A stretch of 64,000 bases of DNA, taken from Quercus robur (Eukaryota; Streptophyta; Magnoliopsida; Fagales; Fagaceae). The stretch is taken from assembly GCF_932294415.1 (NCBI RefSeq), contig NC_065535.1:9357282-9421281 (forward strand), given 5' to 3'. The notes beneath the pieces were generated by a model, which saw nothing but the letters and a program-made list of their open reading frames with translations, did no database searches and had not been told where the DNA came from. Each line of letters begins with the position of its first letter. Position 1 is the first letter of the stretch. Positions 46,860 through 59,403 of this stretch are shown here, in pieces. The position numbers and the translations under genes are program-made.

Positions 46860-49462
46860 AATAGGATGTACTTGTACCATGATGTAGAATAATAACTAAT
46901 AAGGGTGTGATGATATTTGATATTAGAAAAGTAACAACAGAAAAGAAGTTTAAGAAAAAAAGAAGTGGGCTTTGGCTTGGGCCTTTCCCGAGCCTAGAAA
47001 ACCCATTCCAACCCAATTCAAATCCTACCAACCCGATCCCATGTTGTAAACTAATAGCAAGTTCTATTCCTATTTGGCATTTATGATTTCAGGAGTTTTA
47101 GCCGTGATTTGCACCATTATTTTTGGTTTGGATCTTCCAAATCATTCCCGCAAATAATATTAATGGCCGAAGTCAAAACCTCTTGACCCAAATATCCCAC
47201 TAGTCCAACCAGAGACCACTGCAAGTTCAAATGGGACATATAAGCCCAAGTCCAACTAAAAGGTTTAGAGAGAAGTCCTATGGACGATATCCTTGTTATG
47301 ACTTGTTTTTTATTTTGGCTGCAATAGACATTATAAATACACACTAAGGAACAGAGTTTTCTTTTCAAAGCCTCCACTATGTGCTGAGGGAGGAAAATAG
47401 CAAGGGACCAAAAGACCTCAGAAACAAGCACTTAAACCCCATTTGCGTAAGCTATGAGAAGCACTGTTTGACTCTCGTCTTACCCACCCAAAGGAACAAC
47501 TAACAAGTTCCCTAGCAAACTCCGAAGAATGTCTAAATTCTCTTGAAGACATTAGATCAAGTTTGGGAATCACTTAAAAAAATGATGCTTTGGAGATATC
47601 TCATTTGCAAGTTGTGTTAGACCTGGGCTTCCATTTTATAAAATACAAATTAGATGTTACTCATTTAATATACTTGAGGGTTTATTAATATCTTTTGGTC
47701 ATATTTAATATTGGACTTGCTACACCTTGTTTTCATTCGACTTGTGGTCCAATATAATATTGAGGTAGAGCATAGAGTTTTAAGCCCAATCTATGATGAG
47801 TGAATGTTTACTTTAAATATAAGGTTAGATTCCCTTTTCATTCTTAATATTTGACGAAATCTTGAATTTCATTCTTTCTAAATATTAGTGTACCCCATTA
47901 AGAGAAGTTGATATTAGGTATCCTTGTGATAAATAATCCCCGTCTCATAGGATGGTGGGCAGCCCCTGTGAAGGGGGGGGGGGGGGGGGGGGGAGGAGAG
48001 GGGGGATATATCACAGTGCTTGCTTGGTTATGTGCCAAGTGCGCAAGCACATGTTTACTATTGGTCATGGTGTTTAGTGGTATGTGCCTAAACCCTCATA
48101 GATTTATTGGTTATTTGTGTTCTAATACTAAGTATGTGTATACTTTTCAATCCTACATTGGTATTAGACCAAGCATAATAACTCTATGGTTTGAGGGCAT
48201 TGCAGCACATGGATCTTGACAAGAATGGTAGAAATCTAAGTGGGGTAGTTGTGATGTCCCAAATTATGAGGATTTGATTGAATTTGATTTTTGAGTGTGT
48301 GTTGTTCGGGTATGTATACCGAGTTGCACATTGGCTGTTTATTAGGTAGATTTTGGATTTACAAGTGATTTCGAACCTTGATAACAACTTGATTAGTCTT
48401 TTTTAGTCCCACTCTTTTTTTCTCCACATTTTACCAAATAAATTAATTTTTTATATAAAAATAATAAATCTCTTTCTTTCTTTTTGACTCATCTTTTAAC
48501 AAATAAAGTAAACTACAAATGCTAAACTCACTTCGGCTACTGGCTTTCTACTTCTTCTCGAGTTCGTGGAAGAAGTTATTTAAAATTTATATGCCGTTTG
48601 CAATTTGATAGGATATCAGAACAAAAAAAAAAAAATGGCATATTTTTTCATCTTTTGGTCATATCATATGTGCGAAAAATATCCCCGAGTAAGGCAAAAT
48701 GAAATGTAATTGATTGGCATTAATGAAGGCATCAAATATATCGCCTTATAGATCAGCTACTCTTGAATAGGTAAATGTGATAACGTTTAAATAGAGAATT
48801 CATTCTGTTCGCCCCATCTTTTTCTTTTTTCCAATAAAAAGAGAGAAAAAAAAAATAATCCTTACAGACTATGTGTCATGTACATTGTCATTCTCAACTC
48901 TCATGTCTCAACAACTGATAATGAAGAGTGTCAATTAGAAGTGATGTGATGAGCGTGGGTCTGACATTGATCCTTGTCCGACATGTTTGAACTCTTGTTT
49001 GGTGTTTCAAATTAATAAATTTTGTTGATTAGATTATTAGTGAATAAGCGCAATGAATGTTTATATAGTGGATGCTCTATCTTCTTGTCTTTATATAGAT
49101 ACTCCTTGTTTTATTCCATGAAATTAACGTGTTTTCCTATGTTTTGGACTTTTGGCATTAAAATAATTTCTCATGACTCTAAAGTTTTTCTGAGCATCAA
49201 TTGGGATCAAATTCTAATGGAATCAGATGCCTCCCCACGCGTTCGATTTTCAGTTTTCGATAAAAGCCATTTGGACTTGACTTTTTCTTTCTAACGGGAA
49301 GGTATTTGATTTGTTGGATTTTCAACTTGATGTCTGTACCCTTTTTTCCTTTGCAGTTGTCATGTTGTTCTCTTTCGTCTTTTGCCGACTTCCCTCGTTG
49401 GTTATTTATTACTCCTTTACTTTTCATTTATTAGGGGGTCCAATCCAATGCCTTTTATAATC

Positions 49463-49493
<31 letters not shown>

Positions 49494-49670
49494 AAGAGGC
49501 CATCTATGTTCCATTCATAGAGCTTGGCACTGGATATTGTGAACTGGGTGGTCCTTTCCTCATACTGGAGGTCAGGGGGTGTTGGTCTGGGATACCAATT
49601 TTTGGTGAGGCTGGTTGGCGTTACTCTGGGATGGTAAAGCCTATTTACCTGTAGTCCTCGAAATTGGTCT
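46860..49670. other. Repeat-derived intergenic DNA, no identifiable gene
   Basis: No frame here resembles a known protein. A run of 21 G lies at 47973-47993, followed by more G-rich sequence. (AT)n is at about 49463-49485. Moderately GC stretches (47100-47440, 49500-49660) look like old retroelement pieces but were not classified. Confidence 0.5.
47973..47993 (+). repeat. G21 homopolymer
   Basis: Twenty-one consecutive G, then AGGAGAGGGGGG. Rare in AT-rich plant DNA; could form a G-quadruplex or be of inexact length in the assembly. Confidence 0.9.
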
Positions 49671-49894
49671 TCTACCTGTTCTATCTCCTTTTCAATATCT
49701 GAGGAGGTTCTACTAGAACTGCTAGAGGCTGTATGAGTATGTAGGGTAACTAACCGAGATTCAAGTCTAGGATCCCTACTGGTTATATATATATATAACC
49801 GAAACTTTTGAAACTCCTACAATTTTTCACGTCATTATTTTAATTTAAAAAAATTTTAATTTTTAAAATTAAATAGTGAGAGAGTCCTAACAGG

Positions 49895-49934
49895 AGTCTC
49901 TTATATATATATATATATATATATATATAAGAGA
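49895..49934. repeat. Perfect AT-core palindrome
   Basis: GTCTCTTATATAT ... ATATATAAGAGAC is an inverted repeat with an (AT)n core. It is able to form a cruciform. Confidence 0.8.
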
Positions 49935-50618
49935 CAAAATCTTTGAAAACCCTGAAACAATCTCCTCTGTCTGTCTTCACTAAGAGAGAAAACCCTAAGC
50001 TTCAATTTCTTTGGTATGCTTGCTATTACTTTTTCTCTTTTTTGTGAATTAGTTTTTTTTGCTTTTGTTTTGTATGGAGTAGTACTTTACAATATATAAT
50101 ATAACTACAAGTATTGTAGTAAGCTTGCTAACTTTTTGTGTGGTTCAAAGATGCTATATTCTATATTATTTTAGATTATATAACCTTAAGCTTTACCTTA
50201 TGGAGACGTATGTACAAGTTTTCAATTCCTTTTGTGTGGATATTTTCTCACAGCTGTGGAGTAAGGTATATGCACTATATGTTATCTTATGTTTTCTCTT
50301 ATGATGTTATGCTTCTTTTTTTATTAATTAAAGATTATGTTAGGAGCCTATATTATTTGCACCTTCAAAGTGTTCGACAATATTATTTTGTTTTGGTTCA
50401 ATAATTTCTAGGTAGTGCTAGTAAATTTTCTGATTTTTTTTCTCCTTTCGAACGTTTTAACATCAGAACTTTTTAGTTATTTTTTTTTCAATATCTAAAT
50501 TTGGCTTATTCATCAAATTGTAACTCAAAAAGATAGAAGCAATTCACGCAATAGTATAGTTTCATAATCAATTTAAAATTTTATAAAATTATTTTAGTCT
50601 ATTATAAATAGGTAAGTT

Positions 50619-50646
50619 CCTGTGCGTTGCACGGGTTTCCGACTAG
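50619..50646 (+). mobile_element. Helitron-like 3' terminus (hairpin plus CTAG)
   Basis: CCTGTGC-GTT-GCACGGG forms a 7-bp stem, with one G-T pair. Eight to eleven bases later comes CTAG followed by T, matching the Helitron rule of a 3' hairpin then CTRR at an A/T site. The 5' end (TC...) could not be placed, and no Rep/helicase frame is present. The element may begin near 49700-49980. Confidence 0.55.
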
Positions 50647-51036
50647 TGCCTTTTAAAATGATTAAACTTTAGTAAGTATAGGAGAAGTTATGCATACACG
50701 TGGCATATGCATTATCTTTCTTATAATATGTAAATTATTTTCACAATCGAGTGTGATCAATATATTGTGAGAGATAATAGTCAATTGATATGTTAGATAT
50801 ATGAGATAATTATTGATAAGTAAATGACACATAAACTTATTAAAAGATTTGCATGTCTTATTGAGATCAACAACAATAAAAATTATTTAAATGATAAGTC
50901 AATGCAAAAGTGATATTACTTTAATTATAATTTGTTACTTTAATAAGTTTGTAGAAAAAAATGGTGAAAAAAAATAGGACAGATAGGTCTACTAAATTAT
51001 TGTGAAATGGTATTCTCTTTCGTACTAACATGTAAC

Positions 51037-51862
51037 CAAAGTTGTCAAAATCGGAATCCTATGTAGGATTGTGAGAGGTAGGTGGGATTGTGAACCTTAG
51101 GATCGAATTGTGAATTGTAAAATCCTACATTATTTGAGAAAAAAAAAAAACACATTGATATGTCAAATAATTACATAAATTATACATTTATTCTTAAAAA
51201 ACCAAAAATTTACATCCATTTAATATAATTACCATACATCATTATATCTATTTGTAAGCATCATTTAAAGATGCCAAAAGCCTTATAATGTGGCACTCTA
51301 CTCTCCACCCATATTCCCATTCCCACCTACCACCACCATTTGTTCTCTTTTTCCTCCTACATTACTTTACTTTCCTTTATCTCCCTTTTCTACCATTCAC
51401 TTTCTCCTTCATTTCAACTCAAACTCTCTAATTATGAACTATGAATCATCAATGGATAGGAAGAATGAAGATCTACTTCAATTTTTTTTTACTTCTTGAT
51501 ATGTATTTATCTCGCTTTTACAAACATGTAGGTATCATTGTACATGTAAGTATCATTGTTGTGGGTTTGTTTCGATTAAATTTTGTACTCTGTTTTTTCT
51601 CATAAAACTTAGAATAGCAAAATTGAGTCTATTAGGATGTTATTTTTCATTTGGGTTCAACTAAGCCTTCTGTCAAGTTAGAGAAGATTACAAGAAACCA
51701 GTATCGTTTATCGTTTAGGATCGTCAAAATTGTACGATCCTATCGATCCTGAATGATTGGAGTGATCCTACTAAAAATTTTTAAAAGATCCAGATAATTT
51801 TAGACAGGTGGAATTATAAAATCTTAGGATCGTAGAATCCAAATCGGAATTTTGATAACCAT
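51037..51862. mobile_element. Non-autonomous DNA transposon, 9-bp target duplication
   Basis: ACATGTAAC occurs exactly at 51028-51036 and 51863-51871. The ends form diverged inverted repeats: GTTGTCAAAATCGGAATCC at the left and GTTATCAAAATTCCGATTTG at the right (minus strand). GGATCG/CGATCC motifs recur in both arms. The interior has a CT-rich stretch but no transposase. The 9-bp duplication suggests the Mutator group, although the first few terminal bases do not match. Confidence 0.6.
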
Positions 51863-52300
51863 ACATGTAACACAGTTATAGAAAGACATTTTTTTTTTTG
51901 GTAAATATGAGTGAACAATATAAAGAATGAGGAACAACATTTCTAACTAAGAGACATCAGACTAATGGTGTATCTCTCAATTAGTGAGTTGCAAAAACAA
52001 TAAATAAGTCAAACAAATATGAAATCATGGATATAAAAATGGCTGCTTGATATGGTTGTAATTCTTAAGTAAAACTCCATTAATGAGCGAAAATTCATGG
52101 TGAAGAATTGGATTTTCAATTAATGGGAAAATAAATTACAAATATTATTTTCTATTAAAAATATCCCAACTGTAATAAATATACAGCTGAATTTTTCATA
52201 TATAAATGTAAGGTAAATTATATATAATTTATCTTTATAATTTAGTTTGTATTTTAAACTTTATTAAGGACAACACTTACTTATAATTCCTTTTAAGTGT

Positions 52301-53072
52301 TGTGGTGGGCATAGATAGATAACTAACGAATCATGTGGATGTTAATGTGTTACTTTTTGCTCACACAATTCATTTTTAGAGGTGGGATGCAAAGTCAACC
52401 TTTAAATACCCAATTATATGATAGATAATGATAATCAGATCAGTTTCAAATGTGAAGTAAGTGTATTCAATGAGAAAAAGCTCTGAAATGGCTAAGTGTT
52501 CGTCCTCAGGTTTGGTCTGAGGAAGATGTTACAAATGGATAATCTCTCTCTTTCTCTTCTATTTTTCTCTCACCCAAAACTAGCCTCCATTGATCCAAGT
52601 GCTTCTTAGCTTTATATAGTTAGCCAAAATGCATTTGGACTTTACATTTGGAGGGTTAGGATTAGACTTTCCTGATACCTGTCTCATCAAAGCCTTGTTA
52701 GAAGGCTTTACACTAATGTGTGAGTTATGTGGGCACTATTCATGGTCACTTCCCCAATAATGCAGCTAGCTAAGTGGTTGCAGTACATTTAATGTGGAGG
52801 GGATGGCTACTTTGTCCTTCATTTTTCTTCTCTTTCTTGTTCAACGCCAAGTTACCCTTTTCCACCCGTAGGTTGCGTCGTGCTCCCTTTAACCCTGATT
52901 CTTGGCTTTTCGAGGTTAGGTAGGCATCCTCGGTGCCCTTGCCAATTATGGTTGCTCAACCTCTCCATGAGTTAAGTGTGTACGACATTCAACTAATATT
53001 TCCCAAGGTTTACTTCCTCAGAAATACCCTCACCTATCTCATCAGCTGTTTTTGGATCCTCGTCCCCCCACA
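52301..53072 (+). mobile_element. Solo LTR, 772 bp, 5-bp target duplication
   Basis: It starts TGTGGTGGGC, ends CCCCCCACA and is flanked by AGTGT on both sides (52296-52300 and 53073-53077). It contains CT-rich and 'ctgaggaagatgttac' segments resembling 'ctgaggaagttgattc' in the LTR at 58018. No internal region remains, indicating LTR-LTR recombination. Confidence 0.85.
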
Positions 53073-53186
53073 AGTGTTGTATTTTAGATTCTCCATATAA
53101 TTATTATAAAAAAAAAATAAAATTCATCCAATTAAATTCAACTATATTTATATTAACCAATGTAATAAAAAGTTTTTTTTTTTTTT

Positions 53187-53352
53187 ACCATCGCACATCC
53201 TTGATACGATGGTTACTCTACAAATATAAGTGTTTGTGGGGTGTGGGGGGTAAGGGCCGGGGTTTAAGTTTCGATGAGAGAGTTTCATACACATATACAA
53301 TTATAAATTAGGTTAGAGTAGAATTCTATCTTATAAAAAAAAATAAAATAAA
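53187..53352 (+). mobile_element. tRNA-derived SINE with A-rich tail
   Basis: CTTGATACGATGGTTACTC is an A-box-type head. GCCGGGGTTTAAGTTTC is a diverged B-box. The body 'ttaggttagagtagaattctatctt' and an A-rich tail (53334-53356) follow. The arrangement and TAGAGTAGAATTCTATCTT end are those of a common plant SINE. Confidence 0.7.
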
Positions 53353-53359
53353 AAAAAGA

Positions 53360-55218
53360 AGAAGAAGTACTAGTGACAGTCGAAATCATTTTGGCAGTGT
53401 TGCTAATTTTATCCAATTGTTTATTCGTTATATAGCCAATGACATCACCAAGCCGTGAATACCAGGTCATCGTTAATTTGTGTTAATTATGAACTACCTA
53501 GCTAAAATGCACACGTGTTATTCCTCTTGTTATAACAGTTTCTTCGTCCCCACCTGCCTGGCGTTTTCTTTATACTATATATTCTAGTGTCTCCTTTCTC
53601 AAAGCATGTTACTGCGCTCTTCCATCGTAGCCAACAAAAGATTTTGCCTCCTTTCCATTTATAATATTATTTTTAGTGCTCAGTGCCTATTGAATAATAC
53701 AAAGCTGTGTTGGAAAAAATTCAACACTACTGCCTTTTCTAGAATGGCATAATGAATTACTTGCAACGAGAAAGAACAAAACAAAAATAGTAGTAAAGCA
53801 GGTATGATTTTACTTTAAGCAAGTTGGCAATGGCATGCCATGATGATATTTTAGACTTTCTTCTAGAGCATTAATCCGAAGATGCGGAGGAAAAAAAAAA
53901 AAAAAAAACTCTATTTTATCTCCTCAAACATTATTTTATAACTCATTTAATATTTCAGTTGTTATTTTTATATACTGATGAAGCGTGAGTTCGTCAGTCA
54001 GAGTGGATAGATGGAACCAATCCCCAGTCTGTGTGAATGTATCCTCAAAGATGGTCACTGGTGTGGTGCTTGCCACAACGTCTCCGATGCCAAAGTCAGT
54101 ATAAGGGAACTCTTTGTAAGTTAAAACAGAATTGTGGAATAACAATGAATTTATCTCAATATCTCTCTTACCTCGTGTCGATATCGTGAGGGTCCTCATA
54201 TATGTTTTTGCAGCTTCTACCCGTTGGGGCAGTTATGGTGGCCTTAATGTCCATCTTGGTAACGTTTGATGCTTTGTAATGTGACTTCAATGTGCTCCAA
54301 TGGTTCATACAGCTGGCTCTATAACCGCTTCGGGTATAATTGGCCGCATTGAATGGCTTGGTTTCCTTCATCAGTGATGGAGGTATTTGTTTAGCTCGTC
54401 TTAGGATGTCTTCGTCTGTATCGTTGAGTTCGTCTTGGGGAGACGGATTCGTCAGTCCTGTCAGCTACCCCCCAATTCTGTGGTCATCATGACGTGTCAT
54501 GATGATCATAGAATATGAAAGGTTATGGCCTGTAGATGACTTTTGGGGTTTCGCTCCGTATTAAATGCATAGTGGCGGCGCTCCACAGGTCGTGGCCTAC
54601 GTGGCATATTATGACTGGTGGAGTTAATGCTCCAATTTGTGGGACTATTGGGTTTCCCGCTAGTTTTCAGTTTTCTGAGCCTTGATTTTATACTTCTCAT
54701 TTTTCTTTTTCACTTTCCTTAAAAGCTTCCAATCATTGTTCTAAGCATTTTCTTCGCTAACCTTACTCTGCAACTCTTCTCCGGACTAGTGTGTTGTGCG
54801 GTGGTGCTTCCCTTATCCGCCATTTTTAAGGTACCTTTCTTCTCTTTTTCTGGCTTTGCCCCCCCCCCTCCCCTCTTTTTTTTCTTTTTTTTTTTTATAT
54901 TGTGATATAGCTTCTGATTTCTTCCTTCTTCTCCTTTCCTTTTTCTTTTTGTTTGTCTTTGATTTCTTGGGGATTTAGCTTGTATTGTTCCCTTTATGTT
55001 TTTCCTGGATTTCCATGGTTAGTAGCTCTGAGGTTAGGATAGCTTGCCCATCAATTTCCTTCCTTTTCGCGTGCTTAGGGGGGTCTTTAGGTGTTTTCCC
55101 ACATCTTGAGGATTTCGTTTTTGAGGGTAATTGTTTGGGTGTTGCATTGGCTGACCTATTGCCTTTGTTTCGTAAATCGATTGATTGGTTCAAGGGTCGG
55201 GTAAGAGAGCAAGGGATA
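53360..55218. other. Probable LTR/leader of the retroelement that follows, plus intergenic DNA
   Basis: From about 53990 on, base composition becomes less AT-rich and 'ttcgtc/gttcgtctt' motifs recur as in the following coding region. This is likely the upstream LTR or leader. No protein is recognised. Boundaries were not resolved. A C-run followed by T-run is at about 54860-54896. Confidence 0.4.
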
Positions 55219-57254
55219 ATGTCTGAGGTTAGGTCTAGCGAACTCGAGACTGGGTTATCGTCTAGCGGTGACCCAGTGGAGGGGGATACTGTCGTCTCTG
55301 CCCCCCCAGGAAGTTAGGGCTTTTTACGCCCTTGGGGAGGAGTGTGGATTGGATGCTGACACGCTGGGGAGATTTAGGGATAGATTCCAATTCCCAAAAC
55401 GAGTTAGGGTTCGTCTGCCTAATGAGGAGGATCGGGCATGTCACTTCTTCCCTGGGGAGGTATGCTTTTATGAGTCTGCCTTCGTCTGTGGGTTGAGGTT
55501 TCCGATCCATCCCTTCCTTATGGAGCTATTAGACCACTTTGGAATCGCTCCTGGTCAACTTATGCCTAACTCGTGGAGAATAGTGTTCAGCCGTATGAGA
55601 ATATGGTTGGCCGCTATGGATGGAGATATGCTCAAGGTTGACAAGCTTATCTATTTGTATCGCTTAAAAACGTCTAAGGAGCATGGGTACTATGAATTGG
55701 TGCCCTGGGAAAGGAAAACTAGGATCGTCAAGGGTTTACCTTCGTCTTTCAAGTATTGGAAGTCAAGATTTTTCTTTGTGTCTGGGGACGATTTTGAGAC
55801 TCCCTCTAGCGGGGTTTGGGGTGATCTCCCGAGGTTGCATCGTCGGTGGGAACCCCGACCTTAGGTGCGTCAATATTTCTTTTCGTCATTTAAGTTTTAT
55901 TTCGTTTACCGTTATTGCTACTGATTCTTCCACTTCTTGTTTTGCGCAGTTAAGAGACGCCCAAACTTAAAAGCAGGTACAAGGAGCGAGTGCAAAAGGC
56001 CATCAAATACGTGTAGACGATTAAGAGCTGGGACGATCTTGTGGATCCAAGGACTCTTGCCTTCTACTGTCTCGAACCAGAACCTTTTGCCTTCGTCCTG
56101 CGTAATCTCAACATTGAAGGAAAAAAGAGTAAGTGTTGGGTTCGTCAATACTGACTTTTTCATACGCACCCCTCTCTTTCTTTTTCTTTTTTTTTTTTTT
56201 TATTTTTTTTATTTTTTTTTTTTATATATATATATATTTTTTAAAAGTGTTTCCCTCTTGCAGAGATGACGACCAAATTCAACAAGGACATGTATGCAAA
56301 GATGAGGTCGAAGAAGGATGAGCCGTTGTCGAACATAGGGAAGAATACTGTGCGCGTTACTGGGAAGGCTCCTTCCATCATTCCAGCTGCCTCCGTCAAT
56401 CTCGTCGTCTCCGGTGCTGAGACGACGAGGATGGCTTCTCCTTCGACCTCGGTTGAAGAGCTTCCTATTCCTGCTTCTAAAAGGTCGCGCTTGTCTGACA
56501 AGGAGAAGGAAAAGGTCGATCCTCGCACGTCCACTGTCTGGGATGACAAGAGACTGGCGGTGGACTGGGCTCACGGGGTCGTGATTGCCGAGGATTTAAA
56601 GGTCTTTTCTAGAGTGCCTTTCAACAATGTCGTGAGTCGCCACATCCATAAGCTTGTTCAAGTAAAATGTTTATGCAACTTTTAGTCTCTTTTTCATTTT
56701 CATTCTACTGACGATTTTGAATTTCCTTTCAGGTGTTGGGGGAAAGTCTCCACTTTACCTTTGAGTACTTCACTCAAGAGGCCAAGGTGGCTTCTCTCAC
56801 GTCGAGAATGGAGGCTTTGGAGGCAGAGAGTTCCATGTTGAAGCAGAATCTGATTGACTCCATGGGCGAGGCTACTATTCTGAAGGAAAAAGTGAAGACT
56901 TTGAGTGACGAACTCAGGGCTGAGCGTCAGTTGACCTTGGAGAAGGATGAGCAACTTCTGGGTGCCCAGGAGAAGCTCAAGACCATTGCTGCCAGGTCTG
57001 TTGAAGCCTTCCAAACGAGCAATGAGTACAACACAGTCCTGTTCAATTGGTACTTTAAGAGTTTCGAGCTTCTGAGGAGATACCTTGTCAAGCATCCTTC
57101 CAGGGTAGACTTGGAGAAGCTAGATTTGGAAGAGGTCGACTAGGAGATGGCTGCTGACGAGGCTGCCCAATCTTCTGCCACTGAGATTGACACCCCCGAG
57201 AATGCCCCAGCTAGTGACGCCCCCACCGGTGATGATGTTGCTGCTGATGCCTGA
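55219..57254 (+). pseudogene. Retroelement-associated protein (PF04195 / Transposase_28-like), inactivated
   Basis: Modelled exons are 55219 to ~55862, 55950-56128, 56264-56661 and 56733-57254. The first holds the domain named 'putative gypsy type transposon' (CHFFPGEVCFYESAFVCGLR, then HPFLMELLDHFGIAPGQLMP). The second reads SRYKERVQKAIKYV, then a stop, then SWDDLVDPRTLAFYCLEPEP. The last encodes a long coiled coil (SLTSRMEALEAESSMLKQ) and an acidic Ala-rich tail. Lesions are an extra C in the C7 run at 55300-55306 that shifts the frame, a probable missing G near 55850, a missing A near 55973, and in-frame TAG codons near 56015 and at 57140-57142. Such genes accompany large Gypsy-like elements; their role is unknown. 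Three of the breaks lie in homopolymers, so some could be sequencing errors. Confidence 0.75.
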
Positions 57255-57264
57255 ACCTGATTCT

Positions 57265-57269
<5 letters not shown>

Positions 57270-57307
<38 letters not shown>

Positions 57308-57353
57308 TATTTGTGCCCATTATGTTTTGGGTTTTTTTTTTTTTTTTTTTTTT
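57270..57353 (+). repeat. Two long T homopolymers (T37 and T22)
   Basis: T37 at 57270-57306 and T22 at 57332-57353, directly after the retroelement gene. Confidence 0.9.
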
Positions 57354-58012
57354 GTGTAAATCTAATTTCGTAACAGTTTCTTTTTAATCTGTCTTGAGAA
57401 CAATATTTTTTTCCCAGCGTTTATGGGCCTTTAGATGTAAAAACAATGGCAATTGCCCATTGTTTTTGGGCTTTAATTATATTTATAGTTGAGTACTTAC
57501 TTGCTTCTGCGATTGCACATTTATTGGCTCTTGATATGCTTGTAATGTTTTACATTCGTCAATACCTTGTACTTAGCAAAAAATTTTAGTTGTAACTCTT
57601 CCTTTTCCTTCATCAGGTTATTACTATAGCTATTATTGGTAGTTAAAAATGCAATTTCAATGGTGAGTTCAAATTAAAACTAGTTACAACTTAACATTTA
57701 GGATTTGTTATGAAAATATTGTGAATGTAGCTCTTCTAAAAAATAGAGTAATACACAAAAAATTTCACATTTTTTATAACAAATAAGTTGACAAACTTTT
57801 ACTAGTTCTTATCTACGTTCACCACTAACATTACTTTTTTACTTGCCACTACTGATTTGCCACATCAATAGCTGTGAAACGTTTTGTCAAATCTTTTTTT
57901 GCGTTTATAGATTTTCTCAAAAAACAATTTTACATGGTTCATGTTAATTAATAATTTTGCATCTAAACACAAGAGAATAGAGTTTAAGTAATTTTAATTT
58001 TTTTTTAAAATC
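57354..58012. other. Intergenic, no gene seen
   Basis: AT-rich. Inverted-looking 'aactagtt.../...actagttc' around 57680-57810 suggests an old MITE, not resolved. Confidence 0.5.
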
Positions 58013-58017
58013 ATATT

Positions 58018-58657
58018 TGTAGGGTCACAATTTGGAGCTCAAGCCCAAAATGTATAAAGTCTTGGTCCAATGAGTCCAATACAATGAATTTGTAGAGAAT
58101 GGGTTGGAAACTTGGACCTTAGCGAATCAGATGATCAACCAATAGGTATAAATGATAAAGAAAGAAAGATAACATAAGTTTACTAGGGAGAGATGTCCTT
58201 GGATTTTATCTGAGGAAGTTGATTCTTAATATACTGTTCGTAATACTTTGTTACCAGTCCCGTCCCCCCTTTTGTTCTCCCCTTCTCTTCTATTTTATTT
58301 TCCTCTCATTTCCATCATCCACGTGTAGATTTAGATTGATAATGCTGATACTTGTCCCATCAGCCCTTCCTCGAAGTCGTTGGGAGTGGTTGTAAAGGCT
58401 GAAAAACATGGTTCAGTTAGTTGTAGAGCACTTAATGCAATAGTAGCAGCTTTCTCTTAGATATTCTCATGCCTTCCTTTGTCCTTTTCTTTCTTAATAC
58501 TTATCATTTTCCATGGAATGGTCCGGAGTGTCACTCTCAATGGCAGGCCGTTTGCTTTGTCCTCGGCCTTGCCTGGCCGAGGAGGAGTTCTTCCTTGGAT
58601 CGGGCCCTTGGCCCAACATATACATTGGTATGGGCTCCCAAGTCTGTTACCCTCACA
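58018..58657 (+). mobile_element. Solo LTR, 640 bp, 5-bp target duplication
   Basis: It starts TGTAGGGTCAC and ends GTTACCCTCACA, an imperfect TG...CA inverted pair. ATATT flanks both sides (58013-58017 and 58658-58662). The start matches the LTR whose minus-strand start is at 2822, so these are one family in opposite orientations. No internal domain remains. Confidence 0.88.
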
Positions 58658-58662
58658 ATATT

Positions 58663-59403
58663 TAATATATAAAAAGCCTCAATTCATTTTTCTTTTTAGG
58701 CCCCCAAATGCATTAAGCTGCCTTTGCTAAAAACATGTTTACTGGTGTTTTGATTTAATGATAAAAATAATTATTATAGAATGGACATCATAAATTTTAA
58801 ATCTTGTTGTATTGTTTATCAAAGAAGAAGAAGAAGGAGGGGATAGATTGCCTACTATTTTGTGGATGTGAAGTTAAAATTATACTACTATTTTTCAACC
58901 TTATGAATGATATATTTAATGTAAGAGTCTTATGGTTCAATAGTATTGTTTAGTCCCTTTTATAAGAAAAATCTAAATTCAAATCTCTCTACCTCCTCAC
59001 TTGTTGTAAGCCAAGGTAAAACTCACAACTTGAATTTTTGTTAAAGACAAGTAGTATGAGAGATATTTTTGTATTTAATTTAGTAATACTCAGTATTGGA
59101 ATTCAAATAAATTTTAGTTAGATTCAAGTAAAGCTTTCATCAAAATTGTTCTCTTTGATTTGCTTTGAACAGATTTAGTCAATTCCTTAGTTCTATCCGA
59201 CTTATTTTATGTTAGTTTTTGCTTTCATATTTACTTTGTTTTCTCTTTCTCTTTCACTAAGAATTTAAAAGTATTATTGATTGAGGTATTACCAAACTTA
59301 TTAAATTTCACTCGAAATTGAATTCATTTATTGTGTTAGAATTAGAAATTATTTGTATTCAAACAATGTATTTTAATTAAATTATGAATTTGGAATTTTC
59401 TTT
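58663..59403. other. Intergenic, no gene seen
   Basis: AT-rich; no supported feature. Confidence 0.6.
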
